NCBI GenBank assembly: GCA_964459805.1 | Contig: CAYWOD010000048.1 | Span: 1-18,753, forward strand | Reading direction: 5' to 3' | Source of the DNA: DAOVRL01 sp964459805 | GTDB taxonomy: Bacteria > Planctomycetota > Phycisphaerae > Sedimentisphaerales > Anaerobacaceae | Length of the DNA: 18,753 nt | Part shown: positions 1 to 8,260 of the stretch, in pieces | How the letters are laid out: each line of letters opens with the position of its first letter | Numbering within the stretch: position 1 is the first letter of the stretch | Notes under the pieces: generated by a model | Told to the model about the DNA's origin: nothing | Databases searched by the model: none | What the model saw: the letters and a program-made list of their open reading frames with translations, nothing else | Made by a program: the position numbers and the translations under genes

Positions 1-13
1 AAAAATTTTTGAA

Positions 14-58
14 AATCGTGGTTTCACCGCCCAACTGCGAAAGTTGGGCTAATCGTGG
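14..58. repeat. REP-like hairpin flanked by short direct repeats
   Basis: A perfect 8 bp inverted repeat (GCCCAACT at 29-36, AGTTGGGC at 42-49) encloses the 5 nt loop GCGAA. It is flanked by two identical octamers, AATCGTGG, at 14-21 and 51-58. No T-run follows the right arm, so it does not look like a standard intrinsic terminator. The symmetric arrangement resembles a small REP or MITE-like intergenic element, or a transcript-end hairpin for a gene left of the window. The function is inferred only. Confidence 0.5.
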
Positions 59-96
59 ATTGTTGATTTTTCAGTGATTAGGCGGCGGTCTTTTGG

Positions 97-102
97 TATG
101 AT
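97..102 (+). promoter_or_regulatory. Possible -10 element upstream of the CE7-like esterase
   Basis: TATGAT lies 85 nt before the chosen ATG and matches the sigma-70 -10 consensus at five of six bases. No convincing -35 hexamer sits 16-18 nt upstream. This is a weak candidate only. Confidence 0.2.
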
Positions 103-186
103 TTACTGCGGTTACAAATTAGTGTACACCACGGGCTCTTAGGGCTGTTTTCAAACTTGAATATTTGTGAGGTAACGGATTCTGCT

Positions 187-1476
187 ATGAGAATACGTTC
201 ATTCTTCTTTGTTAGTTTGCTGCTGCTGAGTAGGTGTGTTTGGACTCAAGCTGCGCCGGGTATCGTGATTACGACGGATCGGCCGGAGGCTGTGTATGCG
301 GTTGGTGATACGGCTGTGTTTCATGTGGAGGTCAGGGATGGGCAAAAAACGTTGGATGAGGCCGAGGTGACAGGGCAATTGTCTTCTGATGGATTTCGCC
401 ATAGTGAGGAGGTGCCGGTTAAGATGGTTGAGGGCAAGACCGAGGTTAAGGGGACATTGGACAAGCCAGGGTTGTTGTGGCTGCGTGTGACCTTGAAGCA
501 GGCCGGGGCCAAAGATATCCGCAGAGAAATGGGGGCTGCCTTTAGCCCGGAGCAGATCCAGCCATGTTTGCCCAAACCGGACGATTTTGACGCGTTCTGG
601 CAATCGCAAAAGGATCGCGCCGATGCGATTCCCATGGGAGCGGTATTAAAGCAGGTCGAGTCTCGTGAGCAGGGTGTCGAACTGTTCAGTATTGTGATGA
701 ACAACATTAACAACACCAAGATATACGGTTACCTGGCCAAGCCTGTGGGCGATGGTCCGTTTCCGGCGTATTTGCAGGTGCAGTGGGCCGGCGTTTATTC
801 TCTGGATCCGGCCTGGACTCTCTGGATTGCCAAGATGGGATATATGACATTGGACATAAATGCTCATGCCATTAAGAACGGCCAACCCAAGGCCTATTAT
901 GACGAACTTAACAGGGGCAAGCTCAGAGGCTACGCGCACCAGGGGCGCGACAGTCGTGATACGAGTTATTTCCTGCGCATGTACTTGTCCTGCTACAGGG
1001 CAGCAGAGTATCTGGCATCAAGACCTGAGTGGGACAAGAAGCACTTTGTGGTGGCTGGCGGCAGTCAGGGTGGTGGCCAGACTCTGGTGACCGCGGGTTT
1101 GAGTCCGCATGTTACCGCCTTGGCTGCGGATGTGCCGGCCCTGTGCGATTTAACAGGTAATGCTGTGGGGAGATATGACGGCTGGCCGCGTATGGTAGAA
1201 CTGGATGCCGATGGAGTGGCCAATCCCAAGCAGCAAGAAACGGCGCGTTACTTTGATGCGGTCAATTTTGTGCGACATGTCAAGGTGCCGGCGATCATCG
1301 GTACGGGGTTTGCGGATTTGGTATGCCCGTCGTCAAGCGTGTATGCAGCATTTAATGTGCTTAAGGGGCCCAAGACCATGGTAGTTGACCCACGTACTGG
1401 TCACAATGGTGGTGCAGGTAAGGTCAACTGGCAAAAAGCCTTTAACGCATTCCTCAGGGAACAGGGGGGATTGTGA
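187..1476 (+). CDS. Secreted CE7-like acetyl (xylan) esterase with N-terminal Ig-like domain
   Basis: Probable carbohydrate O-deacetylase of the acetyl xylan esterase / cephalosporin C deacetylase family (CE7, alpha/beta hydrolase), 429 residues. The ATG at 187 is chosen over an in-frame TTG at 157 because the signal peptide begins there (MRIRSFFFVSLLLL, likely cut after TQAA) and TGAGGT lies at 168-173, although its 13 nt spacer is long. Residues about 25-120 look like a beta-sandwich domain. The hydrolase then opens with a PDDFDAFW motif typical of CE7. The nucleophile elbow GGSQGG gives Ser293. Asp377 (GFADLV) and His406 (TGHNGG) complete the triad. The usual RGQ loop is replaced by HQGRDSRD, as in some environmental relatives, so the exact acyl substrate is uncertain. 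The gene stands alone, 182 bp before the next one. It is somewhat less GC-rich than the 3' operon. Confidence 0.85.
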   Translation: MRIRSFFFVSLLLLSRCVWTQAAPGIVITTDRPEAVYAVGDTAVFHVEVRDGQKTLDEAEVTGQLSSDGFRHSEEVPVKMVEGKTEVKGTLDKPGLLWLRVTLKQAGAKDIRREMGAAFSPEQIQPCLPKPDDFDAFWQSQKDRADAIPMGAVLKQVESREQGVELFSIVMNNINNTKIYGYLAKPVGDGPFPAYLQVQWAGVYSLDPAWTLWIAKMGYMTLDINAHAIKNGQPKAYYDELNRGKLRGYAHQGRDSRDTSYFLRMYLSCYRAAEYLASRPEWDKKHFVVAGGSQGGGQTLVTAGLSPHVTALAADVPALCDLTGNAVGRYDGWPRMVELDADGVANPKQQETARYFDAVNFVRHVKVPAIIGTGFADLVCPSSSVYAAFNVLKGPKTMVVDPRTGHNGGAGKVNWQKAFNAFLREQGGL

Positions 1477-1658
1477 GAACTTTGGGCAAACGGCTAACAC
1501 TAAGTAACTTCGCTGCACTTCCTGCCACGCCCAGCCTATGGCGAAGTCAGCAGGTCCCCATAAGTCATGTTCTCTGTTTCATAATCCTGACACGCCACAA
1601 TATGGATGGTTTCCATTGTTGGAATACAGAATGATCTGAAATCTACAAAGGCAATCCT
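1477..1658. other. Intergenic spacer with weak hairpin
   Basis: This spacer separates the esterase from the beta-helix gene. An inverted repeat ACTTCGC (1507-1513) / GCGAAGT (1541-1547) could fold with a large loop but lacks a T-tract, so it is not called a terminator. The stretch TTTGGGCAAA...CTAAGT (1483-1504) faintly recalls the repeat at 3313 but is too diverged to assign. Confidence 0.3.
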
Positions 1659-3272
1659 ATGATTTCTAAACGAAACATGCTCTTGCACCTATCGATTATG
1701 GCAACCTCTACATCGGCCTTCTCGGTTGTTGTTGACGGTCTCAATGGTCACATCGCGGGGGCGTCCATGTCGACGCTGCGGTTGGCCAGCAGCGTGACTT
1801 CTCAGGATGGAATTGTCACTTACGAAGCCTTCGGTGCGGTTGGCGACGGTGTCCATGATGATCTGCCAGCGATCTGCAAGGCGCATGAATATGTCAATGC
1901 ACATGGATTACGCGTTAAGACAAAGCCAGACGCTACATACCATCTCGGCAAAAAGGCGCTGACTGCGATCATTGCCACCGATACGGACTGGAGCAGTTCG
2001 CGTTTTGTCATTGACGATACAGAAGTTGAGAATCACAGGGCGTCCCTGTTCGAAGTGCGTTCGCTACTTGCCCGTGAAGACATAAAGATCGGATCGCTGA
2101 GACGAGACCAGAAGCAATTGAATGTGCGGCCCCAGCACGACTGTTACGTCCAGCTGACCAACCGTAAGATCAAACGCTACATCCGGCGCGGTCTCAACCA
2201 AAACTCGGGGACATCCCAACGCGACTGCTTCATCTTGCGTCAGGACGGCTCTATAGAGGGCGACATCGACTGGGACTACGACACGGTCGATCGTGTCGAG
2301 GCCCATCCGATCGACGAAAAGCCGCTCATCCTGCGCGGCGGCATCTTCACCACCACTGCCAATCGCATGAAGCAGGCCGTTGGCTACAACTACTGGGCCA
2401 GGAACATCCGGGTTACCCGTTCCAACACGGAAGTGGACGGTCTGACCCACCACGTCGTCGGCGAAACCGCCATCGGCCACCCTTACTCGGGCTTTATCAG
2501 CGTCAGCAACTGCGCCAACATAACGCTGAGCAACTGCTTCGCCACCGCACACAAAACCTATAAAACCATCGGATCGGCGGGCAAGCCGGTCAGCATGGGA
2601 TCATACGACTATAGCGTCAACAGTGTGGTGAATTTCACCATGATCGGCTGTCGCATGGAGAACATCAACGATCGCACGCTGTGGGGCGTCATCGGAACAA
2701 ACTTCTGCAAGAACATTCTGCTGGAAGACTGCACGCTCTCCAGGATGGATACGCATATGGGGGTCTCCGGCACCTATGTGATCCGCCGATGTACGCTCGG
2801 CTATATGGGCCTCAACGCCATCGGCCGCGGCCTGCTGACGGTCGAGGATTCGACGTTGTACGGCAGTTCCCTGATCAATTTTCGCAGCGATTATGGCAGC
2901 ACCTGGGAGGGTGATGTCGTCATCCGCAACTGCCGCTGGATACCCAACAGCGGACGTACCAGCCGACCGCAGATGATATACACACGCAACGACGGTATGC
3001 ACGATTTTGGCTACCCCTGCTTCATGCCGCGCCAAATAACCATCGACGGACTGTTCGTTGACGACTCGAAGCACCCGAAAGACTACCGCGGCCTGTACTT
3101 CTTCAGCGACCCCGACGGCGGCAAGGACTTCACGCAGACAAAACGGCCCTTCCCGTACCAACCGTGCCGGACGCTGCGTGTTCGGCGGCTCACCACCGCC
3201 AGCGGGAAGACACCGCGCGTTTCACCGAGTGCCCACATCGAGAAAAGCGTTGTCTTTATCGGGGAGCAATAG
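1659..3272 (+). CDS. Exported right-handed parallel beta-helix protein (pectate-lyase-3 superfamily)
   Basis: A 537-residue protein. The start is supported by AAAGG at 1647-1651, 7 nt before ATG. The N-terminus (SKRNMLLHLSIMATSTSAFS) reads as an export signal and could be a KR variant of a Tat motif. After it, GAVGDGVHDD at residues 59-68 is the characteristic opening of the pectate-lyase-3 / beta-helix fold (PF12708-like). Residues about 230-440 show repeating N/C/T/I-rich rungs (NITLSNC, NFTMIGC, NILLEDC, YVIRRC, VVIRNC) typical of a parallel beta-helix. Such proteins act on acidic or sulfated polysaccharides as lyases, hydrolases or epimerases, but I cannot place this one in a numbered PL or GH family, so the reaction is unknown. 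Many codons end in C, unlike the preceding esterase. The copy A repeat begins 40 bp after its stop. Confidence 0.75.
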   Translation: MISKRNMLLHLSIMATSTSAFSVVVDGLNGHIAGASMSTLRLASSVTSQDGIVTYEAFGAVGDGVHDDLPAICKAHEYVNAHGLRVKTKPDATYHLGKKALTAIIATDTDWSSSRFVIDDTEVENHRASLFEVRSLLAREDIKIGSLRRDQKQLNVRPQHDCYVQLTNRKIKRYIRRGLNQNSGTSQRDCFILRQDGSIEGDIDWDYDTVDRVEAHPIDEKPLILRGGIFTTTANRMKQAVGYNYWARNIRVTRSNTEVDGLTHHVVGETAIGHPYSGFISVSNCANITLSNCFATAHKTYKTIGSAGKPVSMGSYDYSVNSVVNFTMIGCRMENINDRTLWGVIGTNFCKNILLEDCTLSRMDTHMGVSGTYVIRRCTLGYMGLNAIGRGLLTVEDSTLYGSSLINFRSDYGSTWEGDVVIRNCRWIPNSGRTSRPQMIYTRNDGMHDFGYPCFMPRQITIDGLFVDDSKHPKDYRGLYFFSDPDGGKDFTQTKRPFPYQPCRTLRVRRLTTASGKTPRVSPSAHIEKSVVFIGEQ

Positions 3273-3312
3273 TCCGAGGAGCACTGAAGCTAGCAAAAGA
3301 ACGTCGAATCTG

Positions 3313-3443
3313 CAGCAAGATCGACTACAACTCCTACAACCCAAAGAGACGTTATCTCCCAATTTGGGAAAAATCTTCAATTCCTAAGTGGTTTATTGAC
3401 AAGCATTTGGCCAGAGGCTGGTGGAAGTGCAACGGCTTCAATG
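3313..3443 (+). repeat. Dispersed ~130 bp repeat, copy A
   Basis: This stretch aligns with 18572-18705 over its whole length, roughly three quarters identical by eye. Shared blocks include CGACTACAACT, CGTTATC, AATTTGGGAAAAATC, CTAAGTG, ATTTGGC, GTGCAAC and TTCAATG. It contains a dyad CCCAATTTGGG and two tandem half-sites of the form TAAGTGGTTT / CAAGCATTTG spaced about 15 bp apart, the kind of pattern seen at recombinase or att-like sites. It lies in the spacer after the beta-helix gene. One reading frame, ending QPKETLSPNLGKIFNS-stop, matches the tail of the last gene of the window. Confidence 0.75.
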
Positions 3444-3582
3444 AACCGTTCTGCGAAGTTAAACTGGAGGCCGCGTTTTTTGTGTTATCGCCATGGCCAG
3501 TTTGTTATCATGGCTTCACTGAAGTGCTGGTGATTTTCTCTGAATGTGTCAAGACAACAACACTGGAGGACAAGGATGGCCT
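3444..3582. other. Gene-free spacer before the sigma-factor relic
   Basis: No intact gene is visible. An 8 bp palindrome GCCATGGC (3490-3497) lies in a partial direct repeat (TGTTATCGCCATGGC, then TGTTATCATGGC). Another frame between about 3525 and 3580 (reading ...LEDKDG) may be the eroded N-terminal part of the sigma-factor relic that follows, separated from it by a frameshift. That is a guess. Confidence 0.3.
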
Positions 3583-3690
3583 CTATTACCTCCGGCCTAT
3601 GAGGAACTGAGGATTCTCGCTGCTCCAAAAACGGCTCAAGAAAAGCCGGGGCAGATACTGCAGGCTACTGCATTTGTACACGGGGCATAG
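3583..3690 (+). pseudogene. ECF sigma-70 factor relic (planctomycete-type, TIGR02999-like)
   Basis: Thirty-five codons read LLPPAYEELRILAA-PKTAQEKPGQ-ILQATAFVHGA and then hit TAG. This reproduces, in order, the conserved sigma region-2 block of the ECF group abundant in Planctomycetota (LLPLVYEELRRLAA..LA.E.PGQTLQATALVHEAYLRL). The stop at 3688-3690 falls exactly where the conserved Tyr of HEAYLRL would be (TAC to TAG), and LR follows. No start codon or upstream region survives in frame. Downstream, only a vague RIIMKESEK stretch could recall the RRILVENARRK part, implying a large deletion. The relic ends about 90 bp before the first sulfatase gene. The identification rests on remembered family consensus. 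No search was run. Confidence 0.7.
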
Positions 3691-3782
3691 CTGAGAAGAA
3701 CGGTTCGAATCATTATGAAGGAGTCAGAGAAAGAGAATTGGTCTTAACTGAGTGCATCTTCTTATGGCGTCAAAGGAGAAAA

Positions 3783-5300
3783 ATGGATAGAAGGCGGTTT
3801 CTAAAAGCGGCAGCGATGTCGGCAGCGGTCTTGGGTTTGTCCGGATGCTCAAAAGAATTGAAAGGTTTTAGGAGCAAAGGGAGCAAGCCAAATGTTCTTT
3901 TTTTTGCTCTGGATGATCTGTGTGATTGGGTCGGACCCAACGGGTATGATCAGGCCGTTACGCCGAACATGGATCGGCTTGCTGCTTCCGGCGTTACTTT
4001 CCGCAACGCTCATACTGCCGGAATATTCTGTGCTCCATCGCGTTCGGCCATCTTCACGGGGAGACATGCATCGACAACCGGCTGTTATAAGACTCAGGTG
4101 TATCACCACAATTCGCCGGAGATTCAATCCTTACAGGTAACCTTTCAGAAGGGCGGTTACAGGACCTATGGCGGCGGCAAGCTGTTTCATCATCCTGCCG
4201 GTTACGTTGACCTGCGAGGATGGGATGAATTCTTTGTACGCAGTCAGGCTCAGAAGGAAAGCGGCTGGGGATTGAACAGTTGGTCCGTTGACGATCCGAT
4301 CCTCCCCAAACCGTACCCCAACAGCATCTTTAATCATGATCGAAAACCGGCCAACAACTTTTTCCTAGAATGGGGTAAGGTGCTCAACAAAAACGAGGAA
4401 AGGATGGCTGATACGATCCGCACTAATTGGGCCTGCGATCTTCTGCGAAAAGAACACGGCAAGCCTTTCTTCGTAGCTGTCGGCCTCTACGCTCCGCATT
4501 TCCCGAACTATTGCCCCCAAAAGTACTTCGATCTTTACGATCCTGAAAAAATCAAGCCGCCGGCCTATAAAGACGATGATCTTGACGACTTGCCCCCGGC
4601 AGTCCGTAAAGCCAAAATCGCCCGAGGCGCTCATCATCGTCGTCTTGTTGAACTCGATGCCGTCGAAGATGCGATTCACGGATACTTAGCTTGTGTGTCA
4701 TATGCTGATGCAATGCTTGGGCGTTTGATGGATGCATTAGAAGCAGGGCCAAATGCCGACAATACCATCATCGTTTTATGGAGCGATCACGGTTACCATC
4801 ACGGCGAAAAAATGGACTGGGGCAAGCATACACTCTGGCAGCGTACCTCGGGCGTGCCCTTTATCTGGGCAGGTCCCGGCATCGAATCTGGAAGCGCGGT
4901 CAAGTCCACGGTCAGCCTGATCGACATGTATCCGACATTTGCCGAACTTTGCAGCCTGCCGGCTCCAACCGGGCTGGAGGGGACTTCGCTAGCAGCGGTG
5001 CTGCATAATCCTGCAGTGGCAAAGGATCGCAATGTCCTCTTGCCGGGAATGTATCCCGGTGAATATGCGATTATTAATCAGAACTGGCGATGCATCCATT
5101 ACAAAGACGGCACCGAGGAACTCTATGATGTCAAGCGGGATTTCGAAGAGTGGCATAACCTGGCCGGCGACAGCAGATATGCGGCCATAAAAGACAAATT
5201 GAAAGCCGCCTCTCCGAAATCGTTTGCACAGCCCGGCCCGGAAAAGAATAAGTTACGACTCGCAATAAAAGGTGAGACCTTTCATTGGGAACTGAAATAA
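3783..5300 (+). CDS. Tat-exported lipoprotein sulfatase, iduronate-2-sulfatase-like (S1 family)
   Basis: A 505-residue formylglycine-dependent sulfatase that should remove sulfate esters from a glycan at the cell surface. The ATG at 3783 is preferred over an earlier in-frame GTG because AAAGGAG (3772-3778) precedes it and the protein then begins MDRRRFLKAAAMS, a twin-arginine motif, followed by lipobox LSGC (Cys22). The metal-binding motif ALDDL is near residue 45. The modification motif C-A-P-S-R begins at Cys83, the residue converted to formylglycine. SDHG lies at 334-337 (Asp335, His336). The LDDLCDWVG opening and overall layout resemble the iduronate-2-sulfatase branch (S1_7-like), although the substrate cannot be read from sequence. 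It is first of a three-gene block, 27 bp before the second sulfatase. A formylglycine-generating enzyme is not present in the window. Confidence 0.9.
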   Translation: MDRRRFLKAAAMSAAVLGLSGCSKELKGFRSKGSKPNVLFFALDDLCDWVGPNGYDQAVTPNMDRLAASGVTFRNAHTAGIFCAPSRSAIFTGRHASTTGCYKTQVYHHNSPEIQSLQVTFQKGGYRTYGGGKLFHHPAGYVDLRGWDEFFVRSQAQKESGWGLNSWSVDDPILPKPYPNSIFNHDRKPANNFFLEWGKVLNKNEERMADTIRTNWACDLLRKEHGKPFFVAVGLYAPHFPNYCPQKYFDLYDPEKIKPPAYKDDDLDDLPPAVRKAKIARGAHHRRLVELDAVEDAIHGYLACVSYADAMLGRLMDALEAGPNADNTIIVLWSDHGYHHGEKMDWGKHTLWQRTSGVPFIWAGPGIESGSAVKSTVSLIDMYPTFAELCSLPAPTGLEGTSLAAVLHNPAVAKDRNVLLPGMYPGEYAIINQNWRCIHYKDGTEELYDVKRDFEEWHNLAGDSRYAAIKDKLKAASPKSFAQPGPEKNKLRLAIKGETFHWELK

Positions 5301-5327
5301 GCACCATTGAGAACAAAGGCATTGGAG

Positions 5328-6917
5328 ATGAAGAAGAATTTTCAGAATAGAAGGGATTTTTTAAGAGCGACAGCGATGTCTGTGGCGGCTGCGGGCTTGT
5401 CCGGATGCGCAGAGGAATTGCAGGGTCCTGGGAGCAAGGGTGGTAAGCCCAACCTGCTGTTTATCATAACTGACCAACAGCGGTTTGATACCGTCAGTTG
5501 TGCCGGCAACAGAATCCTGAAAACCCCCAACATCGACCGGATTGCACGAGAAGGAGTATGGTTTGAAAACACCCATACACAATGCGCCGTCTGCGTTCCA
5601 GCCAGAGCCTGCATACTTACAGGCTGCACAACGGCGAACACCAGGGTGATTTCAAACGCACAGGCCTATGTTCCGGAGGACACCGGCGTGATGCCGATGA
5701 AAACGTTTGACGAAATTCTCTCCGAAAACGGGTACGAATGCGAATACTACGGAAAATGGCACTCGCCGGTTTTTCGGGCGAGGATTTATAACAATCCGGT
5801 CACGGCGGCGGGCATCCACAAAACCGAACTGGGCCCCGGGAAGAAAGCCTCCTATCTCAAGTACCTCGGTCCTTTGTATCCCAAGAGGGAACTCAGAGAA
5901 GGAGAGCTGGAAGATACGCTGACAGAAAGGCCCTATGTGCCGGATCCGATTGACCGGCGTTCTGACTTGAAGAAGAAGGGGCTGGATTCAGATATCAAAG
6001 TAGGACAGTCGGACATCCACGGGGTTACGACAATTCCCGCCGAGTACCACATTCCGGCTTGGGAGGCAGGTCAAACTCTCCTGGCATTGGATAGACTGAA
6101 AGACGGACCCTTCAGCATCACCTGTTCCTTTCATCACCCCCACCCGCCCTATCTGGCTTCAGAGAAATATATAAAAATGTATCCCCCGGAGAAGATGGTT
6201 CCTCCGGCCAGCATTGGTGATGAAATGACGGACTCGCCTTATCTGAAGGTCAGGAAAAGAACCGATGGAAAATATTCTGACCCGAAGATGATTCAGTATT
6301 TCATATCCGAATATTACGCACTGGTTAAAGAGATTGACGACTGGGTCGGGCAGATTCTGGACAAACTCGATGAACTCGGATTAACAGACAATACGCTGGT
6401 TATCTTTACCAGCGACCATGGTGAAATGCTGGGAAGTCATGGGATGAGGGGCAAATTCTGTTTCTATGAAGAATCGTCGCATGTCCCTATGATGATCCGG
6501 TTTCCCGGGAAAATCAAGCCGGCAACAATAGTGAAGGCTCCGGTGTCAAGCATGGATCTGTTCGCGACCATCCTGGATTATCTGGAGATGCCGCCTCACC
6601 CCTCTGATTCCAGCAGTCTTCGCGGACTGATTGAAGGCGCCGTCAATGAAGATGATACTTATGTGGTTACGGAATGGCTCAGCGACTTGCAGGGCAAACC
6701 GTCTCACATGGTATTGAAAGGCGGCTGGAAGTTAATGCGACCCGACTCCTCGGCCAAGAAAGTAAAAATGGCCTTATACAATTTGAATGACGATCCGCAC
6801 GAGCTAAAGAATCTGCTGGCGGACGGCGCTGATTCAAAAACATACGCCGTCAAGGCGGCCGAACTGGAAACCTGCTTCCAGGATTGGATAATCCGGACGA
6901 GAGGTAAGGAGCAGTAA
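5328..6917 (+). CDS. Tat-exported lipoprotein sulfatase with CxPAR motif (S1 family)
   Basis: A 529-residue second sulfatase. The ATG at 5328 is chosen because AAAGG (5315-5319) is 8 nt upstream and the product then shows NRRDFLRATAMS (Tat) and lipobox LSGC. The core begins NLLFIITDQQRFDTVSCAGN, with TDQQR supplying metal ligands. The modification site is C-V-P-A-R with Cys89, preceded by another Cys (QCAVC), so assigning the correct Cys matters. SDHGEMLGSHG (Asp363, His364) is the C-terminal metal site, and the fold ends in a small DPHELKNL-type subdomain. It belongs to a different S1 branch from its neighbour (DQQR/choline- or arylsulfatase-like), yet its first 40 residues match the neighbour's closely. 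It is probably cotranscribed with the genes on both sides. Confidence 0.9.
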   Translation: MKKNFQNRRDFLRATAMSVAAAGLSGCAEELQGPGSKGGKPNLLFIITDQQRFDTVSCAGNRILKTPNIDRIAREGVWFENTHTQCAVCVPARACILTGCTTANTRVISNAQAYVPEDTGVMPMKTFDEILSENGYECEYYGKWHSPVFRARIYNNPVTAAGIHKTELGPGKKASYLKYLGPLYPKRELREGELEDTLTERPYVPDPIDRRSDLKKKGLDSDIKVGQSDIHGVTTIPAEYHIPAWEAGQTLLALDRLKDGPFSITCSFHHPHPPYLASEKYIKMYPPEKMVPPASIGDEMTDSPYLKVRKRTDGKYSDPKMIQYFISEYYALVKEIDDWVGQILDKLDELGLTDNTLVIFTSDHGEMLGSHGMRGKFCFYEESSHVPMMIRFPGKIKPATIVKAPVSSMDLFATILDYLEMPPHPSDSSSLRGLIEGAVNEDDTYVVTEWLSDLQGKPSHMVLKGGWKLMRPDSSAKKVKMALYNLNDDPHELKNLLADGADSKTYAVKAAELETCFQDWIIRTRGKEQ

Positions 6918-6958
6918 TGCACGGCAAAACTTAGATCGGTATAAATTAAAACACAAGA

Positions 6959-8260
6959 ATGAACACAAGAATTCCGAGTAATGTCCTGATTCTGACGCTT
7001 ATCAGCTTTGTCCTCCAGCAGACAGCATTTGCGTTGTCGAAGGAGGATGTACTGAAGCCCTACGAGGGCCCCTCCATTCGAGGGTCTGATCCCGGTACAT
7101 TGAAAGGCAAAGTAATGACCGGCTATCAGGGCTGGTTCAACTGCGAAGGCGACGGGGCCAATCTCGGCTGGACACATTGGGCAAGAGACCGCAAAAAGCC
7201 TTTTGGGCCAGGTAATATCACCGTCGATCTATGGCCGGATATATCTGAATACGATGACGACGAACTCTACACCACCGCCTTTCGCTATAAAGACGGAACG
7301 GCGGCCAGGACCTTCAGCTCCCACAACCGTAAAACCGTGATCCGACACTTCAAATGGATGCGTGACTACGGGATCGACGGCGCCTTCGTGCAGCGATTTG
7401 CCCATGGTCTGCACAACAAGACAATGCGCTACCATAAGGACAAAGTGTTATCCAGTGTTCGTGAGGGAGCCAACCGATACGGACGAACGTGCACAATCAT
7501 GTATGACCTTACCGGAATGCCGGATAAAGATATTATTAAGGTGTTCGACGACTGGCGTATGCTTCGTGACAAAATGCACATCACCGAAGACCCCGCTTTC
7601 CAACATCATAACGGTAAGCCGCTGGTGGCAATTTGGGGTGTTGGTTTCAATGGGAAGATAAAACCTCGTCCCGGGTTTAGGGAATGCACAGAACTTATCA
7701 GAAAACTCAAATCGGATGATTGCAGCGTGATACTGGGTATCGCAACCGGATGGCGAGCACAGGACAACGACGCTCTGCAGGATCCGGAACTACACAGTGT
7801 GTTACTCATGGCCGATGTTCTGAGCCCCTGGAGTGTCGGACGATTCAGAGATCTGCCGGGCGTCCAACGTCACGCGAAAGAATATTGGGAACAGGATATC
7901 GCATGGGCACGCGAGCATGGCATCGACTATATGCCGGTCGTGTTCCCGGGCTTCAGTTGGCACAACCTGAGGGGTGAAGAACTTGCCTCGATCCCCCGGC
8001 TTGACGGCCAGTTCATGTGGTCGCAGGTGGTGGCCAACAAAAAGGCGGGCTGCAATATGCTGTATATCGCCATGTTCGACGAAGTGGACGAAGCCACGGC
8101 AATCTTCAAATGTTCGAACAACCCGCCCACAAGCGGCGGAACAGAATTCTTGACCCTGGATGGCCTTCCAAGCGACTTCTACCTGCGTCTCGCCGGAAAG
8201 GCCGGCGAACTGCTTCGCGACGAAATTCCTCTGAGTACTGCGGTTCCGGCGGCACGATAA
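6959..8260 (+). CDS. Secreted GH71/99-like glycoside hydrolase
   Basis: A 433-residue exported protein (signal MNTRIPSNVLILTLISFVL, likely cut after TAFA). It resembles proteins annotated as GH71/99-like or xylosidase/arabinosidase, which carry the diagnostic MTGYQGWFN near the N-terminus (here residues 53-61). HFKWMRDYGIDGAFVQRF, YDLTGMP, WGVGFNG and a late MFDEVDEA (372-379, with acidic residues Asp374, Glu375 and Glu378) follow the (beta/alpha)8 layout of GH99 endo-alpha-mannosidases, where a late carboxylate-rich motif is part of the active site. The linkage is probably alpha and internal, but the sugar is unknown. There is no clear Shine-Dalgarno sequence before ATG 6959. A TATAAAT at 6940-6946 could instead be a -10 box. 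The signal peptide supports the start. The gene lies 41 bp after the second sulfatase and is followed by a 640 bp gap. Confidence 0.75.
   Translation: MNTRIPSNVLILTLISFVLQQTAFALSKEDVLKPYEGPSIRGSDPGTLKGKVMTGYQGWFNCEGDGANLGWTHWARDRKKPFGPGNITVDLWPDISEYDDDELYTTAFRYKDGTAARTFSSHNRKTVIRHFKWMRDYGIDGAFVQRFAHGLHNKTMRYHKDKVLSSVREGANRYGRTCTIMYDLTGMPDKDIIKVFDDWRMLRDKMHITEDPAFQHHNGKPLVAIWGVGFNGKIKPRPGFRECTELIRKLKSDDCSVILGIATGWRAQDNDALQDPELHSVLLMADVLSPWSVGRFRDLPGVQRHAKEYWEQDIAWAREHGIDYMPVVFPGFSWHNLRGEELASIPRLDGQFMWSQVVANKKAGCNMLYIAMFDEVDEATAIFKCSNNPPTSGGTEFLTLDGLPSDFYLRLAGKAGELLRDEIPLSTAVPAAR

Noticed and set aside
1483..1510. Possible third copy of the dispersed repeat
   Set aside because: Only short blocks (TTTGGG, AAA, CTAAGT) match, with inconsistent spacing. 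This cannot be told apart from chance without an alignment score.
3164..3610. 148-codon open frame overlapping the end of the beta-helix gene
   Set aside because: It has no RBS, its first third is a shadow of the beta-helix gene, and the rest crosses the repeat and the sigma relic. The composition is not protein-like.
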